Below, in pieces: positions 32,990-42,347 of a DNA stretch of 64,000 nucleotides. Location: positions 1 to 64,000 of the forward strand of contig NZ_JAATVU010000014.1 in NCBI RefSeq assembly GCF_013184745.1, read 5' to 3'. The notes under the pieces were generated by a model. The model did not search any database. It was given only the letters and a program-made list of their open reading frames with translations, and was not told where the DNA came from. Positions within the stretch are counted from its first letter, which is position 1. Every line of letters starts with the position of its first letter. Position numbers and translations under genes: made by a program. The stretch is from Mangrovicoccus sp. HB161399. GTDB taxonomy: Bacteria; Pseudomonadota; Alphaproteobacteria; Rhodobacterales; Rhodobacteraceae.

Positions 32990-34792
32990 ATGAGCGAAGA
33001 CAGGCGGGGGCCGCCCGCCGAAGGACCGGCGCTGCAGGACTCCGGATGCGGAAGCCGCACGTGCCGTTCCGGCGGCAGGGCCGCTGTTCCGCCCTGTCCC
33101 GGGGCGGCCGGCCATGCGCCGCCATCGGCGGCCGCCTTCGCAAAGGGACTGCCCCATGACAGCAACGGCCTGGCGGCGCTGGCGCCCGAACGCGCCGCCG
33201 CCGTCGCGCGCGAGGATGCCTTCCGCACCAGCCATGCCGGACTGCCGCATGGGCGGCGGCTCCGGCCCCCCCCGCCGGCCGGACAGGCGCAGGATGGCGC
33301 CGCATCGGCATCGGCCGGTCTTGCCATGGCACCTGCGCCGCGGCTGGGCAGCAACGAACTGGCCGCGGAAATGGCGGAACTCTACGGGCTCGCCTTGCTG
33401 CGCGACATGCGCTTTTGCGACATCGAGGCCGAAGCCGGGTCGCCGGGACCGGCCGGGGTCTCGCCCGCAGAGGTGATCGCCGCGCTGAACCGGCTGGAGC
33501 ATTTCGCGGCCGAACCGGGCGATCTCGACGGCCAGGCGCATCGCCGGCTCGCCGTGCGGCTTGGCATGGGAGGCGGTCCGCTGTCCGGGGCGTCCGCGTT
33601 CCGCGGCGCAGCCTGCGGCGCCCGCCCGGGGCCCTACCTCTCTCAATTCCTGCTGCAGGGCAGCGCGGGCCAGGCGCGCTCCGGCCGGATCGCCTATGGC
33701 GCGCAGTCGATCGACCAGCGCTGCACGGGCTTCCCGCCGGGGCTCGACTACATGGGCGACTGGCACAGCTGGCTCGACGTGCAGAACGGCGCGGACCCGG
33801 CCGGGCTGCAGGTGCTGCGGGCCGATCCGCTCTTTCCGGAGACGCCTCGGGACCTCGCGGCCCATGTCCGCGCCGACCGGCCCTTCCAGGCCGGGCTGAA
33901 CGCAGCGCTGATCCTGCTGAGCTACGGGCTGCCTGCCGATCCGGGCCTGGGGGCGGTGGCAGGGTGCGGCGCGCCGGGACTTCTGGCGGCTCTTGCCGAC
34001 GTTTCCTGCCTGGCGCTGGAGGCGATGCAGCGGCAGAAATCCGGCCATCACCGCCGGGCGCGGCCGGAGAAGATCGGCGGGGTGCTGACGCTGGCGGCCA
34101 ACGGCCGGGGTGGCCGGCTGGGGGCGGAGGAAGGCGCGGCGGAGCAGATGGCTGCCGCGCTCGGCGCCACGGGCCTTCCGGCTGCGGTTGCGGCGATGAA
34201 CGCGCGGTCGCTGGCGCAGGTGGCCAATCCCTTGGCGGGCCGGGGCAACCCCGGCTGGCTCGCCGCATCCTGGCTGCTGCCGCAGGCCTTCATCGAGGGA
34301 TCGCCGATGACGCCGTCCTACGGTTCGGGCCATGCGGCGGCGGCCGGGGCCTGCGTGACGGTGATCAAGGCCTGCCTGTCGATGTTCCGCGCGGGCGGCG
34401 GCTGGCAGGACAGGACGATGGCCGGCATCGGCATGGGCGGCGTCTTCCGGGCCGCCGCGGGCGGCACATTGCTCGAGGCAGTGCCGGACGCGCCGGAGCT
34501 GACCGTCACCGGCGAGCTCGACAAGCTGGCCGCGAATGTCGCCATGGGCGGCATGATGGCCGGGGTGAGCTACCATTCCGACTGCTTCGACGGGCTGCGC
34601 TTCGGCGAACGCGTGGCGGTCGGCATGCTGCGCGCCCGGCTTGCGGCCCGCGGGGGGCCGGCCAGCCTGCGCTTCCGCAGCTTCGACGGCGATCTGGTGC
34701 GGCTGGTCGCAGACCGGGCGGAAACCCTGGCCGAGATCAACGGCTCCCAGGATGCCTTCGCCGGCTGGTGGACGCGCGACCAGCCCGGCTGA
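32990..34792 (+). CDS. Vanadium haloperoxidase homologue with altered metal site
   Basis: A 600-residue protein of the algal/bacterial vanadium-dependent haloperoxidase type. After an Ala/Pro/Gly-rich N-terminus it has FAKGLPHDSNG (residues about 50-60), QKSGHHRRARPE with Lys350 and Arg358, SPMTPSYGSGHA with Ser446-Gly447-His448, and ANVAMGGMMAGVSYHSD. By position against Ascophyllum-type enzymes, the vanadate-binding Arg is Gly521, the covalent vanadate ligand His is Ser527 and the auxiliary His is Thr441. Lys, the first Arg and Ser-Gly-His are kept, with the expected 8-residue Lys-Arg spacing. Loss of the ligand His predicts no classical peroxidase activity. The fold seems otherwise complete, so it may be a pseudoenzyme. 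AGGGAGA sets the start. Confidence 0.78.
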   Translation: MSEDRRGPPAEGPALQDSGCGSRTCRSGGRAAVPPCPGAAGHAPPSAAAFAKGLPHDSNGLAALAPERAAAVAREDAFRTSHAGLPHGRRLRPPPPAGQAQDGAASASAGLAMAPAPRLGSNELAAEMAELYGLALLRDMRFCDIEAEAGSPGPAGVSPAEVIAALNRLEHFAAEPGDLDGQAHRRLAVRLGMGGGPLSGASAFRGAACGARPGPYLSQFLLQGSAGQARSGRIAYGAQSIDQRCTGFPPGLDYMGDWHSWLDVQNGADPAGLQVLRADPLFPETPRDLAAHVRADRPFQAGLNAALILLSYGLPADPGLGAVAGCGAPGLLAALADVSCLALEAMQRQKSGHHRRARPEKIGGVLTLAANGRGGRLGAEEGAAEQMAAALGATGLPAAVAAMNARSLAQVANPLAGRGNPGWLAASWLLPQAFIEGSPMTPSYGSGHAAAAGACVTVIKACLSMFRAGGGWQDRTMAGIGMGGVFRAAAGGTLLEAVPDAPELTVTGELDKLAANVAMGGMMAGVSYHSDCFDGLRFGERVAVGMLRARLAARGGPASLRFRSFDGDLVRLVADRAETLAEINGSQDAFAGWWTRDQPG

Positions 34793-34816
34793 TCCGGCCG
34801 CCGCGGGCCGGCAGGG

Positions 34817-35659
34817 TCAGCGCCGCGCCAGCACCCGCGCCAGCGCGCAGAAGCGCTCCAGAGAGACGGTCTCGGCCCGTGCGGTCGGATCGATCCCGGC
34901 CTCTTCCAGCTTCGCCTCGATATCCGGCGCGTAGCCCTTCAGCGAGGAGCGCAGCATCTTGCGGCGCTGGTTGAACGCGGCCGCCACGACTTTCGACAGG
35001 CCTTCGGCCGGGGCCGGATAGCGCGGCTCGGGCAGGGCGGTGACATGCACCACGGCGGAATTCACCTTGGGCGGCGGGGTGAAGGCGCGGGCGGGCAGGT
35101 CCATCACGATCCGGGCCTCGGCGCGCCACTGCGCCAGCAGCGCCAGCCGCCCGTAGGCCTTCGATCCGGGCGCAGCCACGATCCGCTCGGCCACCTCGCG
35201 CTGGAACATCAGCGTCAGGCTCTGCCACAGCGGCGGCCAGGTCTCCGGCGTCAGCCAGCGCACCAGCAGCTCGGTGCCGACATTGTAGGGCAGGTTGGCG
35301 CAGACCCGGATCGGCCCGTTCAGATGCGCTGCCCAGTCGACCTCCAGGGCATCGCCCGAGATGACTTCCAGCCGCCCCGGATAGGCCTCGGCGATCTGCT
35401 GCAGCGCGGGCAGGCAGCGGGTGTCCTTCTCGATCGCCACCACGCGGCGGGCCCCCATGGCCAGCAGCCCGCGGGTCAGCCCGCCCGGCCCGGGGCCGAT
35501 CTCCAGCACGTCGCAGCCGGTCAGGTCGCCCGCCGAGCGCGCGATCTTGGCCGTCAGGTTCAGGTCCAGCAGGAAGTTCTGCCCCAGCGACTTGCGCGCC
35601 GAAAGCCCGTGCTCGGCGATCACCTCGCGCAAGGGCGGCAGGCTGTCGATGCCGCTCAT
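34817..35659 (-). CDS. rsmA: 16S rRNA (adenine1518-N6/adenine1519-N6)-dimethyltransferase
   Basis: A 280-residue KsgA/RsmA with [21 protein letters not shown] (about residues 19-39), the SAM motif [16 protein letters not shown] (about 51-66), [19 protein letters not shown] and the catalytic [11 protein letters not shown] (about 120-130, the (N/D)PPY-type motif), all conserved. It dimethylates helix 45 of 16S rRNA during small-subunit maturation. It overlaps pdxA by 4 bp (ATGA) at the end of the lptFGD-surA-pdxA-rsmA cluster, a gene order also seen in enterobacteria. Confidence 0.97.
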   Translation of the reverse strand: MSGIDSLPPLREVIAEHGLSARKSLGQNFLLDLNLTAKIARSAGDLTGCDVLEIGPGPGGLTRGLLAMGARRVVAIEKDTRCLPALQQIAEAYPGRLEVISGDALEVDWAAHLNGPIRVCANLPYNVGTELLVRWLTPETWPPLWQSLTLMFQREVAERIVAAPGSKAYGRLALLAQWRAEARIVMDLPARAFTPPPKVNSAVVHVTALPEPRYPAPAEGLSKVVAAAFNQRRKMLRSSLKGYAPDIEAKLEEAGIDPTARAETVSLERFCALARVLARR

Positions 35660-36630
35660 GCCGCGGCCCTCCGCCCGGCCATCTTCCAGGCGAGGCGCAG
35701 CGCCGCGATGGTCGAGGTCGGATCGGCGGTGCCTGTCCCGGCGATGTCGAAGGCGGTGCCGTGATCCGGCGAGGTGCGGATGAAGGGCAGGCCCAGCGTG
35801 ACGTTGACGCCTCCCGCGAAATCGACCGTCTTTATCGGGATCAGCGCCTGGTCGTGATACATGCAGATCGCCGCGTCATAGCGGGCACGCGCCGCCGGGT
35901 GGAACATCGTGTCGGCCGAGGACGGACCGGCAAGGCCGATGCCCTCGGCGCGCAGCCGTTCGAGCGCGGGCGAGATCAGCTCGATCTCCTCGCGGCCCAT
36001 TGCGCCGCCTTCGCCGGCATGCGGGTTCAGCCCGGCCACGGCGAGCCGCGGGGCGGCAATGCCGAAATCGCGCTTCAGCGCGGCGTCAGTGATGCGGATG
36101 GTGTCTTCCAGCAGCTCCGCGGTCAGCGCGCGCGGCACCTCGGCGACGGGGATGTGGATCGTCACCGGAACGACGCGCAGTTCCGGCGCGGCCAGCATCA
36201 TCACCACCCGGTCCGTGCCCGCGAGATGGGCGAGATACTCGGTATGCCCGGGGAAGGCGAAGCCCGCCCCGTCCTTCAGCGCCTTCTTGTGGATCGGCAG
36301 CGTGCAGACCGCCGAGGCCCCGCCCCCCTGCACCAAACGGACCGCGCGGGCGATCGCCTCGATCACGCCGAGCGCGTTCTTCGGGTCGGGGCGGCCCGGG
36401 ACGGCGGCCCCGGCGAAATCGTGGCGCAGCACGGCCAGGCTTCCCGCGGGCTCCATGGCCTCGGCAGGAGAGGCGATCTCGTGCCAGAGCGCGCCTTCGG
36501 GCAGGTGGCGGGGATCGCCGATCCAGAAGAACGGCAATTCGCTGCCGAGCCGGGCCTGCGCCAGCAGCGCAAGCTCCGGACCCACCCCGGCGGGCTCGCC
36601 GCAGGTCAGGGCAATCGGGGCGCGGGCCAT
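35656..36630 (-). CDS. pdxA: 4-hydroxythreonine-4-phosphate dehydrogenase
   Basis: A 324-residue PdxA of vitamin B6 synthesis, which oxidises 4-phosphohydroxy-L-threonine. [14 protein letters not shown] (about residues 9-22) opens the enzyme, and metal and substrate sites are recognisable in FPGHTEYLA (about 130-138), LNPHAGEGG (about 195-203), [17 protein letters not shown] (about 255-271) and [14 protein letters not shown] (about 288-301). The ATG at 36630 overlaps the surA stop by one base and the stop overlaps the rsmA start by 4 bp. Confidence 0.96.
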   Translation of the reverse strand: MARAPIALTCGEPAGVGPELALLAQARLGSELPFFWIGDPRHLPEGALWHEIASPAEAMEPAGSLAVLRHDFAGAAVPGRPDPKNALGVIEAIARAVRLVQGGGASAVCTLPIHKKALKDGAGFAFPGHTEYLAHLAGTDRVVMMLAAPELRVVPVTIHIPVAEVPRALTAELLEDTIRITDAALKRDFGIAAPRLAVAGLNPHAGEGGAMGREEIELISPALERLRAEGIGLAGPSSADTMFHPAARARYDAAICMYHDQALIPIKTVDFAGGVNVTLGLPFIRTSPDHGTAFDIAGTGTADPTSTIAALRLAWKMAGRRAAA

Positions 36631-37835
36631 CACAGCCGCTCGATGAAGGCGTTGGCGCGCAGCTCGGCGAGGTAGCCGTTGGCCAGGTCCTCGAGCTTGC
36701 GCGAGAACAGCCGCCGCTGCAGGTCGTCGCGGCTGAGATCCGCTCCGGCGATCGGCGTGCGCGCACACAGCATCACCACGGCGGAATTGCCCGGCAGCAC
36801 CGCCATTTCCAGCGGGTCGAGCCGGTCGATCACCCCGCGCACGCCCGCGGCAGTCTCGGCGCGCGGCCCGGTGACATGCTCGATCCGGGTTCCGCCCGGG
36901 TCGGAGACATGGGAGTAGATCGAGTCGCAGGTGCTCACCAGCGGCTCCAGCCGCGCCATTTCGGCCGGGGCGGCGCCCTGCGGCGTGCGCAGCAGCATGT
37001 AGTCGAGCGTGACGTTCTGCATGACGCCGGGACGCGAGTCGCGCAGGCCGCGCAGCTGGAACAGCGCGATCGCGTCGACATTCGGCAGCGGCAGCGGCGG
37101 GGTCACGTCCCCCGGCGCCATCGACAGCATCAGCGGCGCGATCTGCTCGGGCAGGTTCGACAGCGGCATCCAGCCGAGCGCGCCGCCGGAATCGCCAGAG
37201 GGCGAGGCCGAGAGGTCGCGCGCGGCGCGGGAGAATTCGTCGAAGCCCTTCATCTGCTGGATCGCGTCGGCCTGCTCGCGCACCAGCCCGGCGGTTTCGG
37301 GCAGCAGCGGCAGCACGATTTCCGCGAGCTGCACCTGGACCGAGCCCTGGCCGGTGCCGAGCGCGATGGCGCGGTCGATCTCCTCGTCAGAGACCCGCGC
37401 CTGCGAGGCGTAGCGGCTGCGCACGACATCGCGCCAGGCGGTGCCCGCGCGGACGAAGTCGCGGAAGGTCTCCGGGTCCACGCCCTGCTGGGCGATCGCG
37501 GCGACGAATTCGTCGGCCGAAAGGTTGGCGCGCGAGGCGAATTCCTCCATCGCCTGCTGCAGCTGGTCCTCGCTGAGGGTCACGTCGAGCCGCGCGGCCT
37601 CGGCCAGTTCCAGCCGCTCGTCGATCAGCGCGTCGATCACGCCGTCGCGGGTCAGGCCGGACTGGCGCAGCACTGTCAGGAACTGCATCCGCTGCTCGAC
37701 CTCGAAGCGGGTGATGACGCTTTCGTTGACGCGCACCACCGGGTCGAAAGGCGACTGCGCTCCGGCCGGCTGGGCCAGCGCGGCAAGGGAAAGAACCAGC
37801 GCCGCGCCGGCGCCCTGCAGGAGTTTCTTCAGCAT
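36630..37835 (-). CDS. surA: SurA-type periplasmic chaperone/peptidylprolyl isomerase
   Basis: A 401-residue exported protein with a signal peptide (about residues 1-26, ending AGAQS). A SurA_N-like region follows (VVRVNESVITRFEVEQRMQFL, about 33-53, and IDALIDERLELAEA), and a single parvulin-like region (about 165-270) includes GDSGGALGWMPLSNLPEQIA. Classical SurA has two parvulin domains; the second is not obvious here, which is usual for alphaproteobacterial members. It carries outer-membrane proteins such as LptD, whose gene is directly upstream. Confidence 0.85.
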   Translation of the reverse strand: MLKKLLQGAGAALVLSLAALAQPAGAQSPFDPVVRVNESVITRFEVEQRMQFLTVLRQSGLTRDGVIDALIDERLELAEAARLDVTLSEDQLQQAMEEFASRANLSADEFVAAIAQQGVDPETFRDFVRAGTAWRDVVRSRYASQARVSDEEIDRAIALGTGQGSVQVQLAEIVLPLLPETAGLVREQADAIQQMKGFDEFSRAARDLSASPSGDSGGALGWMPLSNLPEQIAPLMLSMAPGDVTPPLPLPNVDAIALFQLRGLRDSRPGVMQNVTLDYMLLRTPQGAAPAEMARLEPLVSTCDSIYSHVSDPGGTRIEHVTGPRAETAAGVRGVIDRLDPLEMAVLPGNSAVVMLCARTPIAGADLSRDDLQRRLFSRKLEDLANGYLAELRANAFIERL

Positions 37836-37848
37836 ACGCTCGTCCTCA

Positions 37849-40002
37849 TCATGAACACCGGCCGGTGCGGGGGCGGCTGTCCGACCCGCCCGTGCCGAAC
37901 CCGGTCAGCGACACGGTCAGCCCGTAGGTATAGGTCGGTTCGGCGCCGTCGTTGTTTCTAAAACGCCGCGCGCCGGAAAGATCAACCCTGACGCATTCGT
38001 TGCGCCAGGTCAGACCGAAGCCCGCGCGCGTCGTGCGCGACGAGATCAGGTCGCGGCGCAGATCCATCTGCGCCTCCCAGGCGTCGCTGATCCGGTAGGT
38101 GCCGTCGAAGGTCGCCTCGCTCAGATCCTCGTCCTGGTTCAGCGCCGGGTCCTCGATCTGCCAGACATAGCCCGCGGCAAGGTCGAATTTCGTCGAGATG
38201 TAGGCCAGCCGCAGCTCGTTCAGCGTGACCGAGCCGTTGTCGGCGATCAGCGCCAGGTTGCGCAGCTTCAGCGCCTCGTAGTCGACGTCGATCTGGGTCA
38301 GCCAGTCCGACCGCGTCCCGGCAAGCCCGGTGCCCGGCGAGAACGAGCCGTCGGCCTGGGCGCGCAGCACCCGGCCGCCGGTCAGCCCCAGCGTCCAGCC
38401 CGACGGCGCGTAGCGCTGCCAGCGCAGCGCCAGGTTCGCGCGCAGCCCGTCCTCGACCCGGTCGAGCCCGGGGAAGCGCTGGTAGCCCATCAGGTTGCCC
38501 AGGTCGAAGGCCGGCTGGGTGCTGTCGTCATTGGGGCTGTCGATGTCGTAGGGACCGACCCAGACCGCCTGGGCCATCGGCTCCAACAGGTAGGACACGC
38601 CATCCTTTCCGGCCTTCTTCATCGGCAGCGAGGCGGTGACCGAGGCGCCCGGGGTCAGCGCCGCCTGGTAGCTTTCGTAGCGGCTGTCCTGGATGATGTG
38701 CTTGACGTCGCCGATGGCGCGGGCATCCGCGGCCAGCCGGATGCCGGGGCCGAAGGTCGCCTCGTTGCCCCAGCGCAGGTAGGCGCGGCCCTGCGCCATG
38801 TCGCGGCCGACGATGTCCTCGGTGGAGGTGCGTTCGTGGCCGTGGCCGATCAGCGCGAAATCGACATAGCCCGGCACGCCGTCGACCTGCCAGCGGCGGT
38901 CGTAGCGGGCATTGCCGGTCAGCGTCGGGATGGTGTCGTTGTCCTCGTCGTCGCGCAGCGAATGGAACACCGTGACCGAGCCCTCGGCACGGCTGTCGCC
39001 GACGATCCGGGTCAACGACAGGCGGTTCTTAAGCCGGTCCGCGCCGGAGTAGTCGTAGTCGTTCAGGTAGGTGTCGTCGGTGACGAGCTGGACGCCGAAG
39101 GACAGCTTCGTCTGCCAGGGCAGGTCGAACTGGCCGGTGCCGAACAGGTAGGCGCGGGTGCCGGGCTCGATCGTGTCCTGGGTGACGGCGCCGTCGAACT
39201 GGATGTCGCCCGTGGCGAAGGCCTGGCGGTAGCGGCCCTCCAGCGTCTTGGTCTCCTTGCCGCCGAAATCGGTGGCGTAGAAGGGCGTGAAGGTCAGGTC
39301 GGCATGGTCGCCCAGCGGCACGAAATAGGGCAGTTTGATGCCGTTGCCGTAGAGGTTGGAGCTCTCGATCGAGGGCACGAGGAAGCCGCGGGCGCGCTCG
39401 ACGCCCGGCTCGGGCGTGGAGATCGCCGGCAGGTAGGCCACCGGAATGCCGTAGATGCGGAACTGCGCGTGCTGGAAGTAGATCCGCTTGCGCTCCTCGT
39501 CATGGATCACCCGCCGCGCCCGGATGTGCCACATCGGCGTTTCGCCGGGGGTGCAGATCTCGCAGCTGGTGGCGATGCCGTCGCGCAGGTCGGTGAAGCG
39601 GCCCTGCTGGCGCTGCGCCGAGCTGGCGGCGATCTGCACCTGCTGGCCGAGGATGATCCGCACGCCCTCGACGATGCCCTCGCGCAGGTCGGCCGACAGG
39701 TCGGCGGCATCGGCGATGACCAGCGTGCCGGGCCCGTCGCTCAGCGTGATCGGTCCCTCGACCGACAGCCGGTTCGCCTCCTGGTCGTAGGTCAGGCGGC
39801 TGGCGGTCATGCGGATGCCGTCCGAGAAGACCTCGACCGAGCCTTCGGCGGTCAGCACGCTGCCGTCCTCGACGACGACGGAATCCGCCACCAGGGTCAC
39901 CGGGCCCTCCTGCGCGGCGGCGGGGGCCGCGGCGGCAAGGGAGAAGGCCAGGAGCGCGGCGGCGAGGAAGCTCCGGGGGCGGGGGGAAGGGGTCGGGGTC
40001 AT
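37849..40002 (-). CDS. lptD: LPS assembly outer-membrane protein LptD
   Basis: A 717-residue outer-membrane beta-barrel that places lipopolysaccharide in the outer leaflet. A signal peptide ends near AAPAAAQEG (about residue 31). The N-terminal OstA/LptA-like beta-jellyroll domain (VTLVADSVVVEDGSVLTAEGS..., about 35-180) is followed by the barrel with alternating strands (FTPFYATDFGGKETKTLEGRY, about 247-267). It contains a Cys pair in the N-terminal domain (TSCEICTPG). The ATG overlaps the lptG stop (ATGA). Confidence 0.93.
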   Translation of the reverse strand: MTPTPSPRPRSFLAAALLAFSLAAAAPAAAQEGPVTLVADSVVVEDGSVLTAEGSVEVFSDGIRMTASRLTYDQEANRLSVEGPITLSDGPGTLVIADAADLSADLREGIVEGVRIILGQQVQIAASSAQRQQGRFTDLRDGIATSCEICTPGETPMWHIRARRVIHDEERKRIYFQHAQFRIYGIPVAYLPAISTPEPGVERARGFLVPSIESSNLYGNGIKLPYFVPLGDHADLTFTPFYATDFGGKETKTLEGRYRQAFATGDIQFDGAVTQDTIEPGTRAYLFGTGQFDLPWQTKLSFGVQLVTDDTYLNDYDYSGADRLKNRLSLTRIVGDSRAEGSVTVFHSLRDDEDNDTIPTLTGNARYDRRWQVDGVPGYVDFALIGHGHERTSTEDIVGRDMAQGRAYLRWGNEATFGPGIRLAADARAIGDVKHIIQDSRYESYQAALTPGASVTASLPMKKAGKDGVSYLLEPMAQAVWVGPYDIDSPNDDSTQPAFDLGNLMGYQRFPGLDRVEDGLRANLALRWQRYAPSGWTLGLTGGRVLRAQADGSFSPGTGLAGTRSDWLTQIDVDYEALKLRNLALIADNGSVTLNELRLAYISTKFDLAAGYVWQIEDPALNQDEDLSEATFDGTYRISDAWEAQMDLRRDLISSRTTRAGFGLTWRNECVRVDLSGARRFRNNDGAEPTYTYGLTVSLTGFGTGGSDSRPRTGRCS

Positions 40003-41093
40003 CCGTCCTCGAAATGCAGGAGCGCGGCGATGGCCAGGCAGATCGCCGCGATGGAGGGGCTCCAGACGGCGAGCGCCGCCGGGAGCTGGCCGTTCTGCCC
40101 CATCAGCTGGGTCAGGTTGGCGATGAAATAGACGAGGAAGCCAGACAGCACCGCAAGCAGCACCATCAGGCCCGTGCGCCCCATCCGCGTGTGGCGCAGC
40201 GTGAAGACCGCGCCGATGAAGACCATGGCGACGAAGCTCAGCGGCCGCGCCAGCTCCGCCTGGAACCAGACGATGTGGTTGCGCGCCGAAAAGCCCGCCG
40301 CCTCCAGCTGGCGGATGAAGGCCGGCAGCGCCCAGATCGAGATCGACGACGGCGTGCCGAAGCTGTCGCGGATCTGCTCCGGCGTCAGGTCGGAGGGCAG
40401 CAGGTAGCTCTCGGCGGTCTCGGCCGTGGCTTCGGGGATCTCGTCATTGTCGAGGTCCCAGATCTTGGCGTTCTTCAGCGCCCAGCCCTTCGCGGTCAGC
40501 GCCGCCTCGGCGGCATTGATGCGGTAGACCGGCGTGCCGTCGCGGTCGAAGCCGTAGAACACCGTGTCGTAGAGCACGGTGCCGTCCAGGTTGGTGCGGG
40601 TGGCGCGGATCGCGGTCTGGCGGTCGTCCACGCCCTGGCGCAGCCACAGCCCCTCCTTGGAGACCGACAGCACGCGCTCGTTTCCAGCCTGGCGGTTGAT
40701 CTCGCGCTCGTAGGCTTTCGACGAGACCGAGACCAGCGGATTGGCCAGCGCGACGACGAGGCAGCCCAGCACGAAGGCGGTGGCCGCGGGCGAGATCAGG
40801 CTGCGCAGCGCCGAGCGCCCGGTGGCGCGGGTGACCACCAGCTCGGAGGTGCGCGCCAGCGTGATGAACATCGTCACCGTGCTCAGCAGCACCACCAGCG
40901 TCAGAACCTGGTAGAGCACTTCCGGCAGGTGCAGCGCGGCGAGATAGCTCAGCCGCAGGAAGCCCAGGTCAGAGGCGTCGTAGCGGCGGATGTGCTCCAG
41001 CAGGTCGACGAGCCAGATGAAGACGGTGAAGCCTGCCAGGATCATCGAGAAGATCGTCAGGTATTTCCGCGCGAAATAGAAATGCAGGATCAT
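39999..41093 (-). CDS. lptG: LPS export permease LptG
   Basis: A 364-residue LptF/LptG-family permease. Transmembrane helices lie near residues 12-32 (IFSMILAGFTVFIWLVDLLEH), 60-82, 99-119 and a C-terminal trio (about 280-355). A periplasmic beta-jellyroll sits between (about 135-270, with WLRQGVDDRQTAI). In the family LptG and LptF pass LPS from the inner membrane to LptC. It is joined to lptF upstream and lptD downstream by ATGA overlaps, so all three are translated together. Confidence 0.93.
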   Translation of the reverse strand: MILHFYFARKYLTIFSMILAGFTVFIWLVDLLEHIRRYDASDLGFLRLSYLAALHLPEVLYQVLTLVVLLSTVTMFITLARTSELVVTRATGRSALRSLISPAATAFVLGCLVVALANPLVSVSSKAYEREINRQAGNERVLSVSKEGLWLRQGVDDRQTAIRATRTNLDGTVLYDTVFYGFDRDGTPVYRINAAEAALTAKGWALKNAKIWDLDNDEIPEATAETAESYLLPSDLTPEQIRDSFGTPSSISIWALPAFIRQLEAAGFSARNHIVWFQAELARPLSFVAMVFIGAVFTLRHTRMGRTGLMVLLAVLSGFLVYFIANLTQLMGQNGQLPAALAVWSPSIAAICLAIAALLHFEDG

Positions 41094-42226
41094 GCCGCGC
41101 GCCTCCGCCGCTTCAGCGCGAGGCTCAGCGCATGCAGCCGCCCGCCGCCCAGCCACAGCAGCAGCACCGCGATCGCCCCGGCCAGCAGGCTGGGCGCATA
41201 GATCACCGGCCAGGCGGCAGGCGCGCGCTTGGCGATGTCGGCGGCGGCATTGTCGAAGACCTTGACCACCACGACCAGCAGGACGGCCAGGACGATCTGG
41301 CGCCACAGCCCGAACCGGCTGAAGGTGCCCAGGAGCAGCGCCGAGAATCCCATGACGCAGAGCGCCGGGGTCAGCGTGCTTTCGGCGAAGCGCATGTGCG
41401 CCTCGCGGCGCAGCCAGGCGGTGTCGCGGCGGGTCTGCTGCTGCAGCCTTTCGGAGGCCGCCAGCAGCCGCGGGGTGGAGACCTGGCGCGGATCGAGCCT
41501 GCGCTCGGACGGCGCGCCGACCAGCCCGTCGACGGCGAAGGTGAAGTCGCTGAACCGGGTGATCGCCAGCCGCTCCGTCTCGATGTCGAGCGTCTGCGCC
41601 ATGCCGTCGAGCATGACCAGCTTCGGCCCGGTGTCGTCTCGCAGGAACAGCGCCTGCTCGGCGGTGTAGGTCACCGCCTGTTCGGGGTCGCGCCGGTCCG
41701 AGATCATCAGGCCGCGGATCACGCCCTCGGCGTCGATTTCGCGCACGTAGATCGTCACCCCGCTGACCGGATGCTGGAAGGTGCCGGGCACCAGCAGCCG
41801 CGACGAGGCCGCATCGGCCAGCGCCGCCTCCTTGTCGTTGAGACGCGACATCGAGACCGGCACCAGCACATGCGCCAGCACCCCGATCAGCAGCCCGGCG
41901 ATGCAGCCGAAGACCAGGACCGGCCGCGCCAGGCGGAAGCCCGAGAATCCGGTCGCCTGCACGACCACCAGCTCGCTTTCGGAATAGAGCCGGTTGCACA
42001 CCTGGATCACCGCCAGGAAGGCGGCGATCGGCAGCACCAGCTTGACCAGGGTCGGCAGCGTCAGCAGCGTCAGTTCCAGCACCAGGATGCCGGAGCCGCC
42101 CGCGCCCATGAACTGGTCGATCAGGATGACCGCGCGGTTGATCCAGTAGACGCCCACCAGCACCAGCGCGAAGAAGCCGAAGACGAGCATGAGCTGTGAC
42201 AGCAGGTATCTGTCAAACCGTCCCAT
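41090..42226 (-). CDS. lptF: LPS export permease LptF
   Basis: A 378-residue partner of LptG with the same layout. YLLSQLMLVFGFFALVLVG and LILVLELTLLTLPTLVKLVLP-type helices at the N-terminus, VVVQATGFSGFRLARPVL (the coupling region, about residues 87-104), a periplasmic domain (about 140-270) and three C-terminal helices (CVMGFSALLLGTFSRFGLW). First gene of the minus-strand outer-membrane cluster. The 121-bp gap to the divergent pepA holds a CCTATAGG sequence that could serve as a -10 on either strand. Confidence 0.93.
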   Translation of the reverse strand: MGRFDRYLLSQLMLVFGFFALVLVGVYWINRAVILIDQFMGAGGSGILVLELTLLTLPTLVKLVLPIAAFLAVIQVCNRLYSESELVVVQATGFSGFRLARPVLVFGCIAGLLIGVLAHVLVPVSMSRLNDKEAALADAASSRLLVPGTFQHPVSGVTIYVREIDAEGVIRGLMISDRRDPEQAVTYTAEQALFLRDDTGPKLVMLDGMAQTLDIETERLAITRFSDFTFAVDGLVGAPSERRLDPRQVSTPRLLAASERLQQQTRRDTAWLRREAHMRFAESTLTPALCVMGFSALLLGTFSRFGLWRQIVLAVLLVVVVKVFDNAAADIAKRAPAAWPVIYAPSLLAGAIAVLLLWLGGGRLHALSLALKRRRRAA

Positions 42227-42347
42227 GCGCTGCCCTCGTTTCTCCGTTTTGCCCGCACCCTATAGGATTGCCCGGGAGGGGAAAACTCCTAACTGGCCAA
42301 TCCTTCCGGGCCGGGCTAGGGTCCGCGTGACAGACCAAGGACGTGAC

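Noticed and set aside
31187-34576. An 1129-codon minus-strand open frame over the SARP/TPR and VHPO genes
   Set aside because: It lies antisense to two well-supported genes and has no recognisable domain or start site.
34796-34813. Hairpin CCGGCC/GGCCGG between the convergent VHPO and rsmA genes as a terminator
   Set aside because: The stem is only 6 bp and there is no T-run on either side, so it was not listed as a feature.
42240-42300. Phage promoter or cell-cycle site near CCTATAGG between lptF and pepA
   Set aside because: It could be a -10 element on either strand, but no matching -35 box was convincing on either side, so a firm call was not made.
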